Shown here piece by piece: positions 25,481 to 33,413 of a DNA stretch of 64,000 bases. A model generated the notes under the pieces. It saw only the letters and a program-made list of their open reading frames with translations. It was not told where the DNA came from and made no database searches. The position numbers and the translations under genes are program-made. The DNA comes from Nonomuraea wenchangensis (lineage in GTDB: Bacteria > Actinomycetota > Actinomycetes > Streptosporangiales > Streptosporangiaceae): contig NZ_FOHX01000004.1 in the NCBI RefSeq assembly GCF_900111685.1, positions 248,001 through 312,000 on the forward strand. The letters are read 5' to 3'. Each line of letters begins with the position of its first letter. Position 1 is the first letter of the stretch.

Positions 25481-26917
25481 ATGTCGGAAACATCACAGCC
25501 TGCCCCTCCCGCTGACAACCTGGTGACCACCTCCCACTCCCTCCCCTCCGGCCAGACCTACACCGCCGTGACCGGCACGATGGTGCTGCGCGAGGAGGTG
25601 TTCACCGAAGGCAGGTTCGACGGGCTCCGGCCCAAGGCCGAGGTGTTCGTCACGGCGTACACGCTGGACGGCGCCGACGCCGCGAGCCGGCCCGTGACCT
25701 TCGCCTTCAACGGCGGGCCCGGCTCGTCCAGCGTGTGGCTGCACCTCGGCGTGCTGGGGCCGCGCCGGGTGGTGATGGGCGACGCGGGAGCGCTGCTGCC
25801 GCCCCCGTACGGGCTGGCGGACAACGAGGAGACCCTGCTCGCGGTGAGCGACCTCGTCTTCATCGATCCGGTCTCCACCGGCTACTCGCGGGCCGCCGAA
25901 GGGGAGAAGGCGGAGCCGTACCACGGCTTCACCGGCGACCTGGAGTCGGTCGGCGAGATCATCCGGCTCTGGACCACCAGGAACGGGCGCTGGATGTCGC
26001 CGAAGTTCCTGGCCGGCGAGTCGTACGGCACCGTCAGGGCGGCCGGCCTCGCCGACCACCTGCAGTCGCGCTACGGCATGTATCTCAACGGCGTCATGCT
26101 GATCTCCTCGGTGCTCGACTTCATCACCGGCGACTTCAACCAGGGCAACGACCTCGCCTACGCCCTCTACCTGCCGACCTACGCCGCCATCGCCCACCAC
26201 CACGGGCTGCACGGCGACCGGCCGCTCGCCGACGTGCTGCGCGAGGCCGAGGAGTACGCGGCGCGCGACTACCCGTGGGCGCTGGCCCGCGGCGCCCGCC
26301 TCACCCCCGAGGAGCGCGCCGCCGCCGTCGCGAAGATCGCCGCGCTGACCGGGCTGAGCGAGGACTACGTCGACCGGGTGGACCTGCGCGTCGAGCACAT
26401 CAGGTTCTTCACCGAGCTGCTGCGCTCGCGCCGCCAGGTCGTGGGGCGGCTCGACGGCCGCTTCGTCGGCTGGGACCCCGACGCCGGGCGCGAGCACTTC
26501 ACGGCCGACCCCAGCATGAACGCGATCATGGGCCCGTACAGCGCCGCGCTCAACCACTACCTGCGGACCGAGCTGGACTACGCGAACGACCTGCCGTACG
26601 AGCTGCTCACCTCGCGGGTGCACCCATGGTCGTACAAGGAGTTCGAGGGCGCGCACGTGCAGGTCGTCGACAAGCTGGCGGCGGCCATGCGGGCCAACCC
26701 GCACCTGCGGGTGCATGTGGCCTGCGGCTACCACGACGGCGCGACGCCGTACTTCGCCGCCGAGCACAGCTTCGCGCACCTGCCGGTGCCGCCCGAGCTG
26801 GCGGCCAACGTCGAGTTCGCCTACTACGAGGCCGGGCACATGATGTACGTCCACGAGCCCAGCAGGCTGCGCCAGTCAGCCGACCTGGCCGCCTTCGTGC
26901 GCGGCGAGAACGGCTGA
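25481..26917 (+). CDS. S10-family serine carboxypeptidase
   Basis: The protein has 478 residues. FNGGPGSSSVW (about 76-86) forms the oxyanion region, the nucleophile is in GESYG (Ser181), the Asp is in GYHDGATP and the His in YEAGHMMYVHEP. No signal peptide is visible, so the enzyme appears cytoplasmic, unusual for a family often secreted. It follows the dehydratase by 9 bp and may be the last gene of the operon. It overlaps the convergent lipoprotein gene by 42 bp. Confidence 0.9.
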   Translation: MSETSQPAPPADNLVTTSHSLPSGQTYTAVTGTMVLREEVFTEGRFDGLRPKAEVFVTAYTLDGADAASRPVTFAFNGGPGSSSVWLHLGVLGPRRVVMGDAGALLPPPYGLADNEETLLAVSDLVFIDPVSTGYSRAAEGEKAEPYHGFTGDLESVGEIIRLWTTRNGRWMSPKFLAGESYGTVRAAGLADHLQSRYGMYLNGVMLISSVLDFITGDFNQGNDLAYALYLPTYAAIAHHHGLHGDRPLADVLREAEEYAARDYPWALARGARLTPEERAAAVAKIAALTGLSEDYVDRVDLRVEHIRFFTELLRSRRQVVGRLDGRFVGWDPDAGREHFTADPSMNAIMGPYSAALNHYLRTELDYANDLPYELLTSRVHPWSYKEFEGAHVQVVDKLAAAMRANPHLRVHVACGYHDGATPYFAAEHSFAHLPVPPELAANVEFAYYEAGHMMYVHEPSRLRQSADLAAFVRGENG

Positions 26918-27763
26918 GGCCCGCCGCAGCCGGTACGCCAGATCGGCGCGGAGCACGGCGAAGCGGGCGGCGTTGTCGCGGACGAGCGCCCGCTGCAGCT
27001 CCGCGTCGGCCGCGTGCCAGGCGGCGACCAGGCCCGAGGACCACTTGCACCGCGTGTCGGCGACCGCGGTCCGCTTCTCGTCCTCGGTGACGGCCCGCTC
27101 GTCGAGGTTCCAGCGGCTGTCGGTGATGGCCGCCTCGGGCGACGGGTAGGCGTGGCCGGCGCCGGTCATGCAGGCCCGCCAGCGGCCGGCCGCCGCGACC
27201 ACCTCGGGGGTCTTGGCCGACTGCTCGAGCGTGAGCGCGTCCTGGCGGGAGAGCCACGGCCAGTCCGCCTTGCGCGCGCCGCGCTCCAGGACGAGCGAGG
27301 CCCGGTCCAGGCAGCCGTGCCGCCCGCCCGTGCCGTACAGGTGGCCGCGGGTTGCGGCGGACAGCCCGGCCGCCCAGGCGGCGGTCGTGTCGGGGGACGG
27401 CGGGCGGGCGAGGTGGTAGCCGTAGCGGCCGGCCGCCTCGGTGTCGGCGACGCCGTAGCGGCGGGAGTTGCCCGGGTCGAGCGCGGCGATGAGCGCCGCG
27501 TCCTCGGCGGGCGGCTCGACGGCGACGCCCCGCTCGCGCATGCACCGCGCCACCAGGAGGTTGTGCGCGTCGCCCAGCGTGGCCCGCTGCTCGGGGGTGG
27601 TCTTGTACGCGTCGAAGGGCAGCGTCAGCGGCGTGGTGGTGCTCGGCGGCGCGGCTGGCTGCTCCGTCCCGCAGGCGGTCACGGCCAGCAGCGACGTGCC
27701 CGCGAGAAGAGCGCGACAGCCGGTTCCCAGCGGCCAGTTCCGGAAACCGGCGCCTGCGTTCAC
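26876..27763 (-). CDS. lipoprotein of unknown function
   Basis: The protein has 295 residues from a GTG at 27763, only 2 bp after the stop of the upstream I36-type gene, so the two are coupled. The signal peptide ends in lipobox LAVTAC. The mature part is helical and has cysteines in LLVARCMRERGV, GCLDRA, WRACMTGAG and TRCKWSSG. It belongs to a recurrent type of actinobacterial exported protein I cannot name. A 42-bp tail overlap with the S10 peptidase gene is notable. Confidence 0.75.
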   Translation of the reverse strand: MNAGAGFRNWPLGTGCRALLAGTSLLAVTACGTEQPAAPPSTTTPLTLPFDAYKTTPEQRATLGDAHNLLVARCMRERGVAVEPPAEDAALIAALDPGNSRRYGVADTEAAGRYGYHLARPPSPDTTAAWAAGLSAATRGHLYGTGGRHGCLDRASLVLERGARKADWPWLSRQDALTLEQSAKTPEVVAAAGRWRACMTGAGHAYPSPEAAITDSRWNLDERAVTEDEKRTAVADTRCKWSSGLVAAWHAADAELQRALVRDNAARFAVLRADLAYRLRRASAVLAAHEGGQVG

Positions 27764-27765
27764 GG

Positions 27766-28188
27766 TCAGCGGCACCAGATGTCGAGCGAGCTGGCGCGGT
27801 CGTCGCCGACGGCGTTGTTCGCGAGGAACCCGTCGTTGGAGTTGTGGGTGAAGGTGCTGTGGGCGCCGGTGTAACCGGGGTGCTGCCAGAGGGTGGCGCT
27901 GCAACCGATGCGGTTGCGCACCGAACTGGTGTCGTTGTCCATGCTCTGCCAGGAATTGCTGAAGTCCCAGTTCAGCCAGTTGTTGTCGGCGAAGTTCGCG
28001 TCGTCGCCGACGAAGTCGCGCCAGTGGTCGACCTGCCCGCGGTTGTAGTCGAAGCCCGCGTACAGGCAGACGCGGCCGCCGTAGCAGGTCGAACGGGGGC
28101 TGGCCAGCGCGCTCGCGGCCGGGGCTGCCACGGTGAACAGGGCGGCGGCCGCCGCGACGAAGCCGGCGGCCTTTTTGGTGAGCCTCAC
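27766..28188 (-). CDS. peptidase inhibitor family I36-like secreted protein
   Basis: The protein has 140 residues from a GTG at 28188 with GGAGAG upstream. A Sec signal peptide (basic start, AAAAALFTVAAPAASALA) is followed by a small crystallin-like domain: GGRVCLYAGFDYNRG, FVGDDANF, SVRNRIGC, ALWQHPGYTG-type repeat, SSLDIWC. This is the pattern of family I36 inhibitors (SMI-like) of actinomycetes, acting outside the cell on metalloproteases. Whether it inhibits a protease here is not shown. Confidence 0.85.
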   Translation of the reverse strand: MRLTKKAAGFVAAAAALFTVAAPAASALASPRSTCYGGRVCLYAGFDYNRGQVDHWRDFVGDDANFADNNWLNWDFSNSWQSMDNDTSSVRNRIGCSATLWQHPGYTGAHSTFTHNSNDGFLANNAVGDDRASSLDIWCR

Positions 28189-28293
28189 GGGTCTCTCCTC
28201 TGTCGGGTGGGTTGTCGCGACCACCTAACGCGGGACCGACCTGCGAGTTCTCGGCGTTGACGCAATTCTTGCCATTCAGGAAAGGAAAAACGC

Positions 28294-29064
28294 CTATTCA
28301 GGGAGCGCGGCCGGGTTCTGCGCCAGCAGGCCGCCGTCCACGCGGTGCTCGGCCCCGGTGATGAACGACGAGCGCGGCCCGGCGAGGAAGGCGACCAGCT
28401 CCGCCACCTCCTCCGCCCGCCCCACCCGGCCGAGGGGGTGCGCCCGCCCCCACTGCCGGACCTGCTCCTCCTGCGACAGCTCGCCCCGCCACAGGTCGGC
28501 CGCCCAGCGCAGCATCGGCGTGTCCACCGACCCCGGGCACACCACGTTGACGCGGATGCCGTCGGCGGCGTGGTCGAGCGCCATGGCCCTGGTCAGGCCG
28601 TTGATCGCGGCCTTGCTCGCGGTGTAGGCGGCCACCTGGGCCTGCGAGGAGAACGCCTGCACCGACGACATGAGCACGATCGAGCCGCCGCCGCGCTCCC
28701 TGAGCCGGGGGACGGCGGCCTTGCAGGTGAGGTAGACGCCCTTGAGGTTGATGTCCAGCACCTCGTCCCAGACCTCCTCGGGGGTGTCCTCGACGGTGCC
28801 GTAGCGCTGCACGCCCGCGCAGGTCACCACGACGTCGAGCCCGCCGAACCTGGACACGGCCAGCTCCACCAGGTCGCGCATCTGGTCGGCGCGCCGCACG
28901 TCCGCGATCCGGCCGACCGTCCGCTGGCCGTCGTGTTCGGCTCCCTGGTCGACGCCGCAGAACACCACGGACGCGCCTCCGGCGGCCAGCCGGTCGACCA
29001 CCGCCCGCCCGATCCCCGTCGAGCCGCCCGTGACCAGCGCCACCTTGCCGTCGAACTCGCTCAT
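28294..29064 (-). CDS. SDR-family oxidoreductase
   Basis: The protein has 256 residues. The NAD(P) motif VTGGSTGIG lies at 11-19, the catalytic triad is Ser134, Tyr147 and Lys151 (YTASK), with NVVCPGSVDTPM and the C-terminal ITGAEHRVDGG typical of classical SDRs. The ATG overlaps the preceding stop (ATGA). With the epimerase-like protein upstream it probably oxidises a sugar, feeding the acid-sugar dehydratase encoded on the other strand. Confidence 0.95.
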   Translation of the reverse strand: MSEFDGKVALVTGGSTGIGRAVVDRLAAGGASVVFCGVDQGAEHDGQRTVGRIADVRRADQMRDLVELAVSRFGGLDVVVTCAGVQRYGTVEDTPEEVWDEVLDINLKGVYLTCKAAVPRLRERGGGSIVLMSSVQAFSSQAQVAAYTASKAAINGLTRAMALDHAADGIRVNVVCPGSVDTPMLRWAADLWRGELSQEEQVRQWGRAHPLGRVGRAEEVAELVAFLAGPRSSFITGAEHRVDGGLLAQNPAALPE

Positions 29065-30074
29065 GCCAGCACGTCCGCGCGCATCCACAACCTCTTCGTC
29101 TCGTGGGGGCCGAGGGCGAGGGCCGTCCCGTTGGCCACCGCGGCGGCGAGGCCGTCGGTCGGCAGGCTGGAGAACGGTTCGAGCCCCACCGTGTACGCCC
29201 GTCCCCACCAGGGGTAGCCGGTGGACGCGCCCAGCTCCTGCCACATCCACAGGTAGGGGAGGAGCGTGGCATCCCATTCGACCCGCATGCCGATATTTTC
29301 GGAAATTTCGTACCAGCCGGTGTCGCCGAAGCCCGTCACGTACACGATGTCGCTCGGCGACCCCGGCTCCTGCACCATGCTCAGGTCCGTCACGCCGCCC
29401 GCGTCGGCGGGGACCAGCGGCCACTCCCACGGCCCGCCCGCGCGCACCCGCCGCCCGCCGGGGCCGATCGCGCTCGCGTGCGGGATCACCCGCACGCCCT
29501 CCGGCAGCCTGATCCTGGCCCCAGGGCGCAGGAACGGCCGGCCGTACACGATGTGTTGACCCCACATGGCGTGCAGCGGGACCGGGGAGTCGTTCGTGGC
29601 CGCCCCCTCGACCTCCAGCGCGGCCGTGCCCGACCGCAGCCGGAGCACCTTCTCCAGCCGGTACGGCAGCCGCCGCGTCCGCACCGCGAGCCGGACCGCG
29701 ACCTCGTCCTCGCGGTCGGCGACGATCTCGTACGACCACGGCAGCCCGGCGACCTCCCCGTGCTGGGCCAGCCGCGCGCCCTGGTACTCGCTGGGCGCGC
29801 CGCCGTTGGGGAAGACCTCCTGCCAGCCGCCCTCGTAGTGGTCCACGAACGGCGCGACGTCGTCGGCCGCGCCCTGGAGGTGGTCGCGCGGGTTGCGCAG
29901 GCCCTGCGGCGCGAGCCAGACGAAGTCGGTGTCGGTGGGCTTGTGCAGGAGCTCCACCACGTCCCCGCCCTTGCCGGGAACGACGGTCACCCGCACCCGC
30001 TCGTTCTCCAGCACGACGGCCCGCATGCCGTCGAGCACGATCTCCCGCAGCCGAGCTCCCCAATTGCGTCTCAC
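29061..30074 (-). CDS. aldose 1-epimerase family protein
   Basis: The protein has 337 residues from a GTG overlapping the upstream stop (GTGA). It has a galactose-mutarotase-like beta sandwich: VVPGKGGDVVELLHK, WQEVFPNGG, MWGQHIVYGRPFL and EPFSSLPTDGL. Proteins of this sort (DUF4432-like) bind or epimerise sugars. It lies between the exported propeller protein and the SDR in a tight three-gene operon. Confidence 0.85.
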   Translation of the reverse strand: MRRNWGARLREIVLDGMRAVVLENERVRVTVVPGKGGDVVELLHKPTDTDFVWLAPQGLRNPRDHLQGAADDVAPFVDHYEGGWQEVFPNGGAPSEYQGARLAQHGEVAGLPWSYEIVADREDEVAVRLAVRTRRLPYRLEKVLRLRSGTAALEVEGAATNDSPVPLHAMWGQHIVYGRPFLRPGARIRLPEGVRVIPHASAIGPGGRRVRAGGPWEWPLVPADAGGVTDLSMVQEPGSPSDIVYVTGFGDTGWYEISENIGMRVEWDATLLPYLWMWQELGASTGYPWWGRAYTVGLEPFSSLPTDGLAAAVANGTALALGPHETKRLWMRADVLA

Positions 30075-31204
30075 TCGAAGGTCACGTCCAGGAAGCGGGG
30101 GCGGTAGATGGTGACGTCGCGGTAGTGGTCGGTGTTGACGAAGCTGTTGACGTTGTACGAGACCACGAGCCCGTCCCCGGCGACGTCGGGATGGGCGTGG
30201 GCGTTGTAGGTGAAGATGTTCCCGCCGGTCTCGGGCGTCGTGTAGACGTGCTGCCTGCCGGTGAACGGCCCGGAGGGGGAGCACGAGGTGTAGGCCACGA
30301 TGTTGGGGCTCAGCGGCTCGGACGTGTCATGCGTGATCAGGACATATGAGGATCCGACCTTGGTGACGCTGTACTCGTTCGCCACCCCGCTCATGATCCG
30401 CGCCGAGTCGGTCTCGTTCCGCGACCAGGTGCCGTCCGCCGTCAGGAACTCCCACGTCCCCAGCAGGCTCTGCCCCCGCACCCGCGCGAGGTGCATGTAC
30501 TTCGGCGAGCCCAGGTCCTCGACCCCGTACACGTAGGTGAAGCCGCCGTCCTTGAGCGTGGCGGAGGCCCAGGCGACGCCGTGCCCCGAGGGCAGGTCGT
30601 GCACGCTGATCGGCCGCTCCAGCCGTCCGGGGGCGAACCTGGCGACCACGTTGCGGTGCCAGCGCCAGTCCCACGCGCCGGTGCCGAAACGCTCGTACTC
30701 CTGGTAGGTGGCCTCGACGATGCCGCCCGCCAGAGTCGCGTCGCCGGCCCAGTACCAGTGGTTCTCGTCCCGCGGCGGCATCACGGCCGTCGGCTTGGCG
30801 GCGGTGCCGTCGTGGATGGTGGCCAGGCGTCCGCCGCGCTCGACGGCGAAGGAGTTGTTGAGGAAGACGGTCGTGCCGCCCTCCTCGACCACCGGCGGGC
30901 GCGAGCCGTCCTGGTTGACCTGGCCGAGGAAGGTGTCGGAGAAGATCCACAGCTCCTTGCCGTCCGGCAGGCGGAGCGAGTAGGTGCCGTCGGCGCCGGT
31001 CCAGTCGTCCAGGCGGCTGTTGTCGTTGCCGTACGCGGTGAACAGCCCGGTCAGGCGGGCGTCCGTGGTCGCGCCGGCGACGACGGCGGGGGTGCAGGCG
31101 GCGTCGGGGGTGGCGGCGGGCGTGGCGGCGGCGGGGAGCGGCACCGCCGTGAACCCGAGCAACGCGATGGCCAGGGGTGCGAGGACGGGACGGAATCGCG
31201 TCAT
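30071..31204 (-). CDS. secreted beta-propeller-like protein (DUF4185/DUF5005-like)
   Basis: The protein has 377 residues from the ATG at 31204 (TAGGAACC upstream). A signal peptide of about 30 residues ends near LPAAAATP. The mature part has repeated aromatic/glycine strands as in five-bladed propellers of GH43/GH62-like proteins (DGTYSLRLPDGKELWIFSDT, NHWYWAGDATL). It is probably an exported glycan-binding or hydrolysing protein that starts the minus-strand operon. An operator-like palindrome lies 36 bp upstream, linking it to the FadR-type regulator at 17704. Family name is given with caution. Confidence 0.75.
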   Translation of the reverse strand: MTRFRPVLAPLAIALLGFTAVPLPAAATPAATPDAACTPAVVAGATTDARLTGLFTAYGNDNSRLDDWTGADGTYSLRLPDGKELWIFSDTFLGQVNQDGSRPPVVEEGGTTVFLNNSFAVERGGRLATIHDGTAAKPTAVMPPRDENHWYWAGDATLAGGIVEATYQEYERFGTGAWDWRWHRNVVARFAPGRLERPISVHDLPSGHGVAWASATLKDGGFTYVYGVEDLGSPKYMHLARVRGQSLLGTWEFLTADGTWSRNETDSARIMSGVANEYSVTKVGSSYVLITHDTSEPLSPNIVAYTSCSPSGPFTGRQHVYTTPETGGNIFTYNAHAHPDVAGDGLVVSYNVNSFVNTDHYRDVTIYRPRFLDVTFE

Positions 31205-31239
31205 GGTGGTTCCTAGGGGGGTGAGGGTCCCTACAGTTC

Positions 31240-31256
31240 TAGTCATTAGATCACTT
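31240..31256. promoter_or_regulatory. second operator site of the carbohydrate regulon
   Basis: TAGTCAT-TAG-ATCACTT matches the perfect palindrome at 17684-17700 in 15 of 17 positions, with one half-site intact. It lies just upstream of the secreted propeller gene on the minus strand, in promoter position. Confidence 0.7.
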
Positions 31257-31364
31257 GCTGTCCAGGGCCCCCTGGCTTCTCCGTGAACGCGCGGCCCGAG
31301 AGCCGGCTCCGGCTAGCTGCTAACTTTGTGCGCTTTGATCGGAAAAGATGGTGAGGTTGCCTTA

Positions 31365-32378
31365 ATGCGGCGTTTGATGTGGTTGGTGGGGTGCTTGGCG
31401 ATGGCGGGGTGCTCGGTCCTGCCAGGGATCGGACCGAAGGAGCAGGCCCCGGCCGCATCACCTACCACCAGCACCCCGGCAGCCTCGCCCGGACCGGGAA
31501 CGCCCGAGGGGATCACCTCGTTCCTGGCGGACTACGTCAAGCGCAACAACGCCGCCAACAAGGCCATGAGCGCCAAACTGCTGGCAGGCTACGAGGGCGG
31601 CTCCAGCCTCGCCATCGACAAGGCGGCCTACCTCTCCCAGCTCAAGCTCGGTGACCGCGACCGCGACCACGAGCCGTTCGGCTACACCCAGCCCACCCCC
31701 ACCGCGGCAACGGTCAAGGGAGGTGGCTGGTTCGTGACCACGGCGTACTGGAAGGGCAGGAGCGAGACCTCCAAGGAGCCGACGTACCTGCTGTTCGCCC
31801 GCGACGGGGAGTCCTGGCTGCAGATGTACGCCCCCGACGTCTTCAGCGACCAGGCAGTGGACGAACTCCCCAAGATCAAGACGGACGCTTCGGGGGCGGC
31901 CGTGGAGGTGGCCCAGGCCGATGCCGCCGGGCTGATGATGTCGCCCGCCGCGTTCGCCAGGAGCTACGCCGCCCACCTGGTCGGCAAGGGCACCGCGGCG
32001 TCCAAGAGCCGCTTCGCCGCCGACCGGCTCACCACCGGAGCCGCGAGCACCCGCATCAGGATGAACCCGTACGCCAAGCTCACCGAGAGCGCCCGCCCGG
32101 CCGCCGCGTATCCCTCCTACGCCGTTCGTACGGCCGACGGCGGAGCGCTCGCCTTCACCACCGTCGAACGGACCCGGCGCTACGACGTACGCCAGGGGCC
32201 GCAGCGCAACTACGTCCAGCAGAAGAACAACGGGTTCCTGCCCGGCAAGTACTACACCTTCATGAAGTTCACCGAGCTGATCCAGGTGGCCGCCCACATC
32301 CCGGCGAAGAGCGCCGGCCCCGGCCAGGTCAAGGTGATCGGTTCCTACAGCGGCATCACCTCGGGCAGCGGCCACTAG
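31365..32378 (+). CDS. lipoprotein of unknown function
   Basis: The protein has 337 residues from the ATG at 31365. A short signal peptide ends in lipobox LAMAGC, followed by a Pro/Ser/Thr-rich spacer (about 30-50) of the cell-wall-spanning type. The body has two NTF2-like-looking segments and no catalytic motif. The frame extends 13 codons upstream to an ATG, but that start would bury the signal. It is divergent from the sugar operon and 56 bp before the TagC-like gene. Similar proteins are annotated only as hypothetical. Confidence 0.75.
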   Translation: MRRLMWLVGCLAMAGCSVLPGIGPKEQAPAASPTTSTPAASPGPGTPEGITSFLADYVKRNNAANKAMSAKLLAGYEGGSSLAIDKAAYLSQLKLGDRDRDHEPFGYTQPTPTAATVKGGGWFVTTAYWKGRSETSKEPTYLLFARDGESWLQMYAPDVFSDQAVDELPKIKTDASGAAVEVAQADAAGLMMSPAAFARSYAAHLVGKGTAASKSRFAADRLTTGAASTRIRMNPYAKLTESARPAAAYPSYAVRTADGGALAFTTVERTRRYDVRQGPQRNYVQQKNNGFLPGKYYTFMKFTELIQVAAHIPAKSAGPGQVKVIGSYSGITSGSGH

Positions 32379-32434
32379 CGCGATCTTCGTCCACTAGGGT
32401 GTTGACTCCGCGAAACGCCCCGAGTGGAGGTCAC

Positions 32435-33370
32435 ATGCCGTTAAGTCGCCGCGGTCTGCTCACGATCGGCGCGGGACTCGCCGCCACCGTCGCCGCCGGC
32501 ACCTCACGCGCCTCGGCCGCCGCCGGCCGCTTCGACCTGGCCGCGCCCGCCACCCAGCTCATCTGGAAGAAGGCCCTGTACGACGAGACCGTCCTGCAGT
32601 CGTTCGCCTTCGACAACCCGAAGGGGCACATCTACGCCGTCCAGCTCAAGAACGGCGCGGCCTCCGCCGCGGCCGGCGACCTCTGCCTGACCAGGCTCAG
32701 CCTGTCCGGCGCGGTGCTCGGCCACATGTATCTCAAGGGCTTCGGGCACGGGGTGCAGATCGGCGTCGAGTCGCCGGGCGTCCTCTGGACGGAGACCGAC
32801 GCCGCCCCCGACAGCTCGGGCGCCATGTGGGGCAGGCGGCTGGCCCGCTTCTCCTTCGCCGACGGGCGCACGCTGACGCCGTCCTCCTCCGGCGTCACCA
32901 CGTACACGCCGATCCCCGGCGCGACCAACACCACCTGCGCGATCGACCCCTCGACCGGCCGCCTGACGATGCGCTACCTGCTCGACGGCCGGATGCGGTA
33001 CGCGGTCTACGAGCTGTCGGCCCTCAAGGCGGGCGGCAAGGACAAGCTGTACGACGTCGCGCAGCCGTCCGGGCTCGGCGTCTTCCAGGGCTACGCCTCC
33101 TACGGCGACCACCTCTACCTGCTGGACGGCACCGCCTACAGCGCCTCCAACCCCGCGCCGGGCAACACCTACATCACCTGCGTCGACCTGCGTACCGGCG
33201 CGCAGATGCAGCGCTCGCTCACCCAGGCGGGCAAGTCGCTCGACTACCGCGAGCCCGAGGGCATGGCGATCCAGATCGTCTCGGGCGCTCCCCGGCTGTG
33301 CCTGGGCCTGGCCTCCGGGGCGGCCGGGGCGCGCAAGGCCAGCATCTTCTACAAGAGCGCTCTCGTCTGA
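32435..33370 (+). CDS. Tat-exported TagC-like beta-propeller protein
   Basis: The protein has 311 residues; the ATG follows GGAGG. The N-terminus SRRGLLTIGAGLAAT is a twin-arginine signal. The mature protein has propeller-type repeats (KNGAASAAAGDLCLTRLSLS, GYASYGDHLYLLDG) and a C-terminal YREPEGMAIQ typical of the TagC/phage receptor-binding propellers, often labelled teichoic acid biosynthesis protein C. It may bind wall polymers. Enzymatic activity is not evident. Confidence 0.75.
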   Translation: MPLSRRGLLTIGAGLAATVAAGTSRASAAAGRFDLAAPATQLIWKKALYDETVLQSFAFDNPKGHIYAVQLKNGAASAAAGDLCLTRLSLSGAVLGHMYLKGFGHGVQIGVESPGVLWTETDAAPDSSGAMWGRRLARFSFADGRTLTPSSSGVTTYTPIPGATNTTCAIDPSTGRLTMRYLLDGRMRYAVYELSALKAGGKDKLYDVAQPSGLGVFQGYASYGDHLYLLDGTAYSASNPAPGNTYITCVDLRTGAQMQRSLTQAGKSLDYREPEGMAIQIVSGAPRLCLGLASGAAGARKASIFYKSALV

Positions 33371-33413
33371 AAACCGGATGCGACGGGCGGAAGCGCCCGG
33401 ATAGCCTGCGCGG

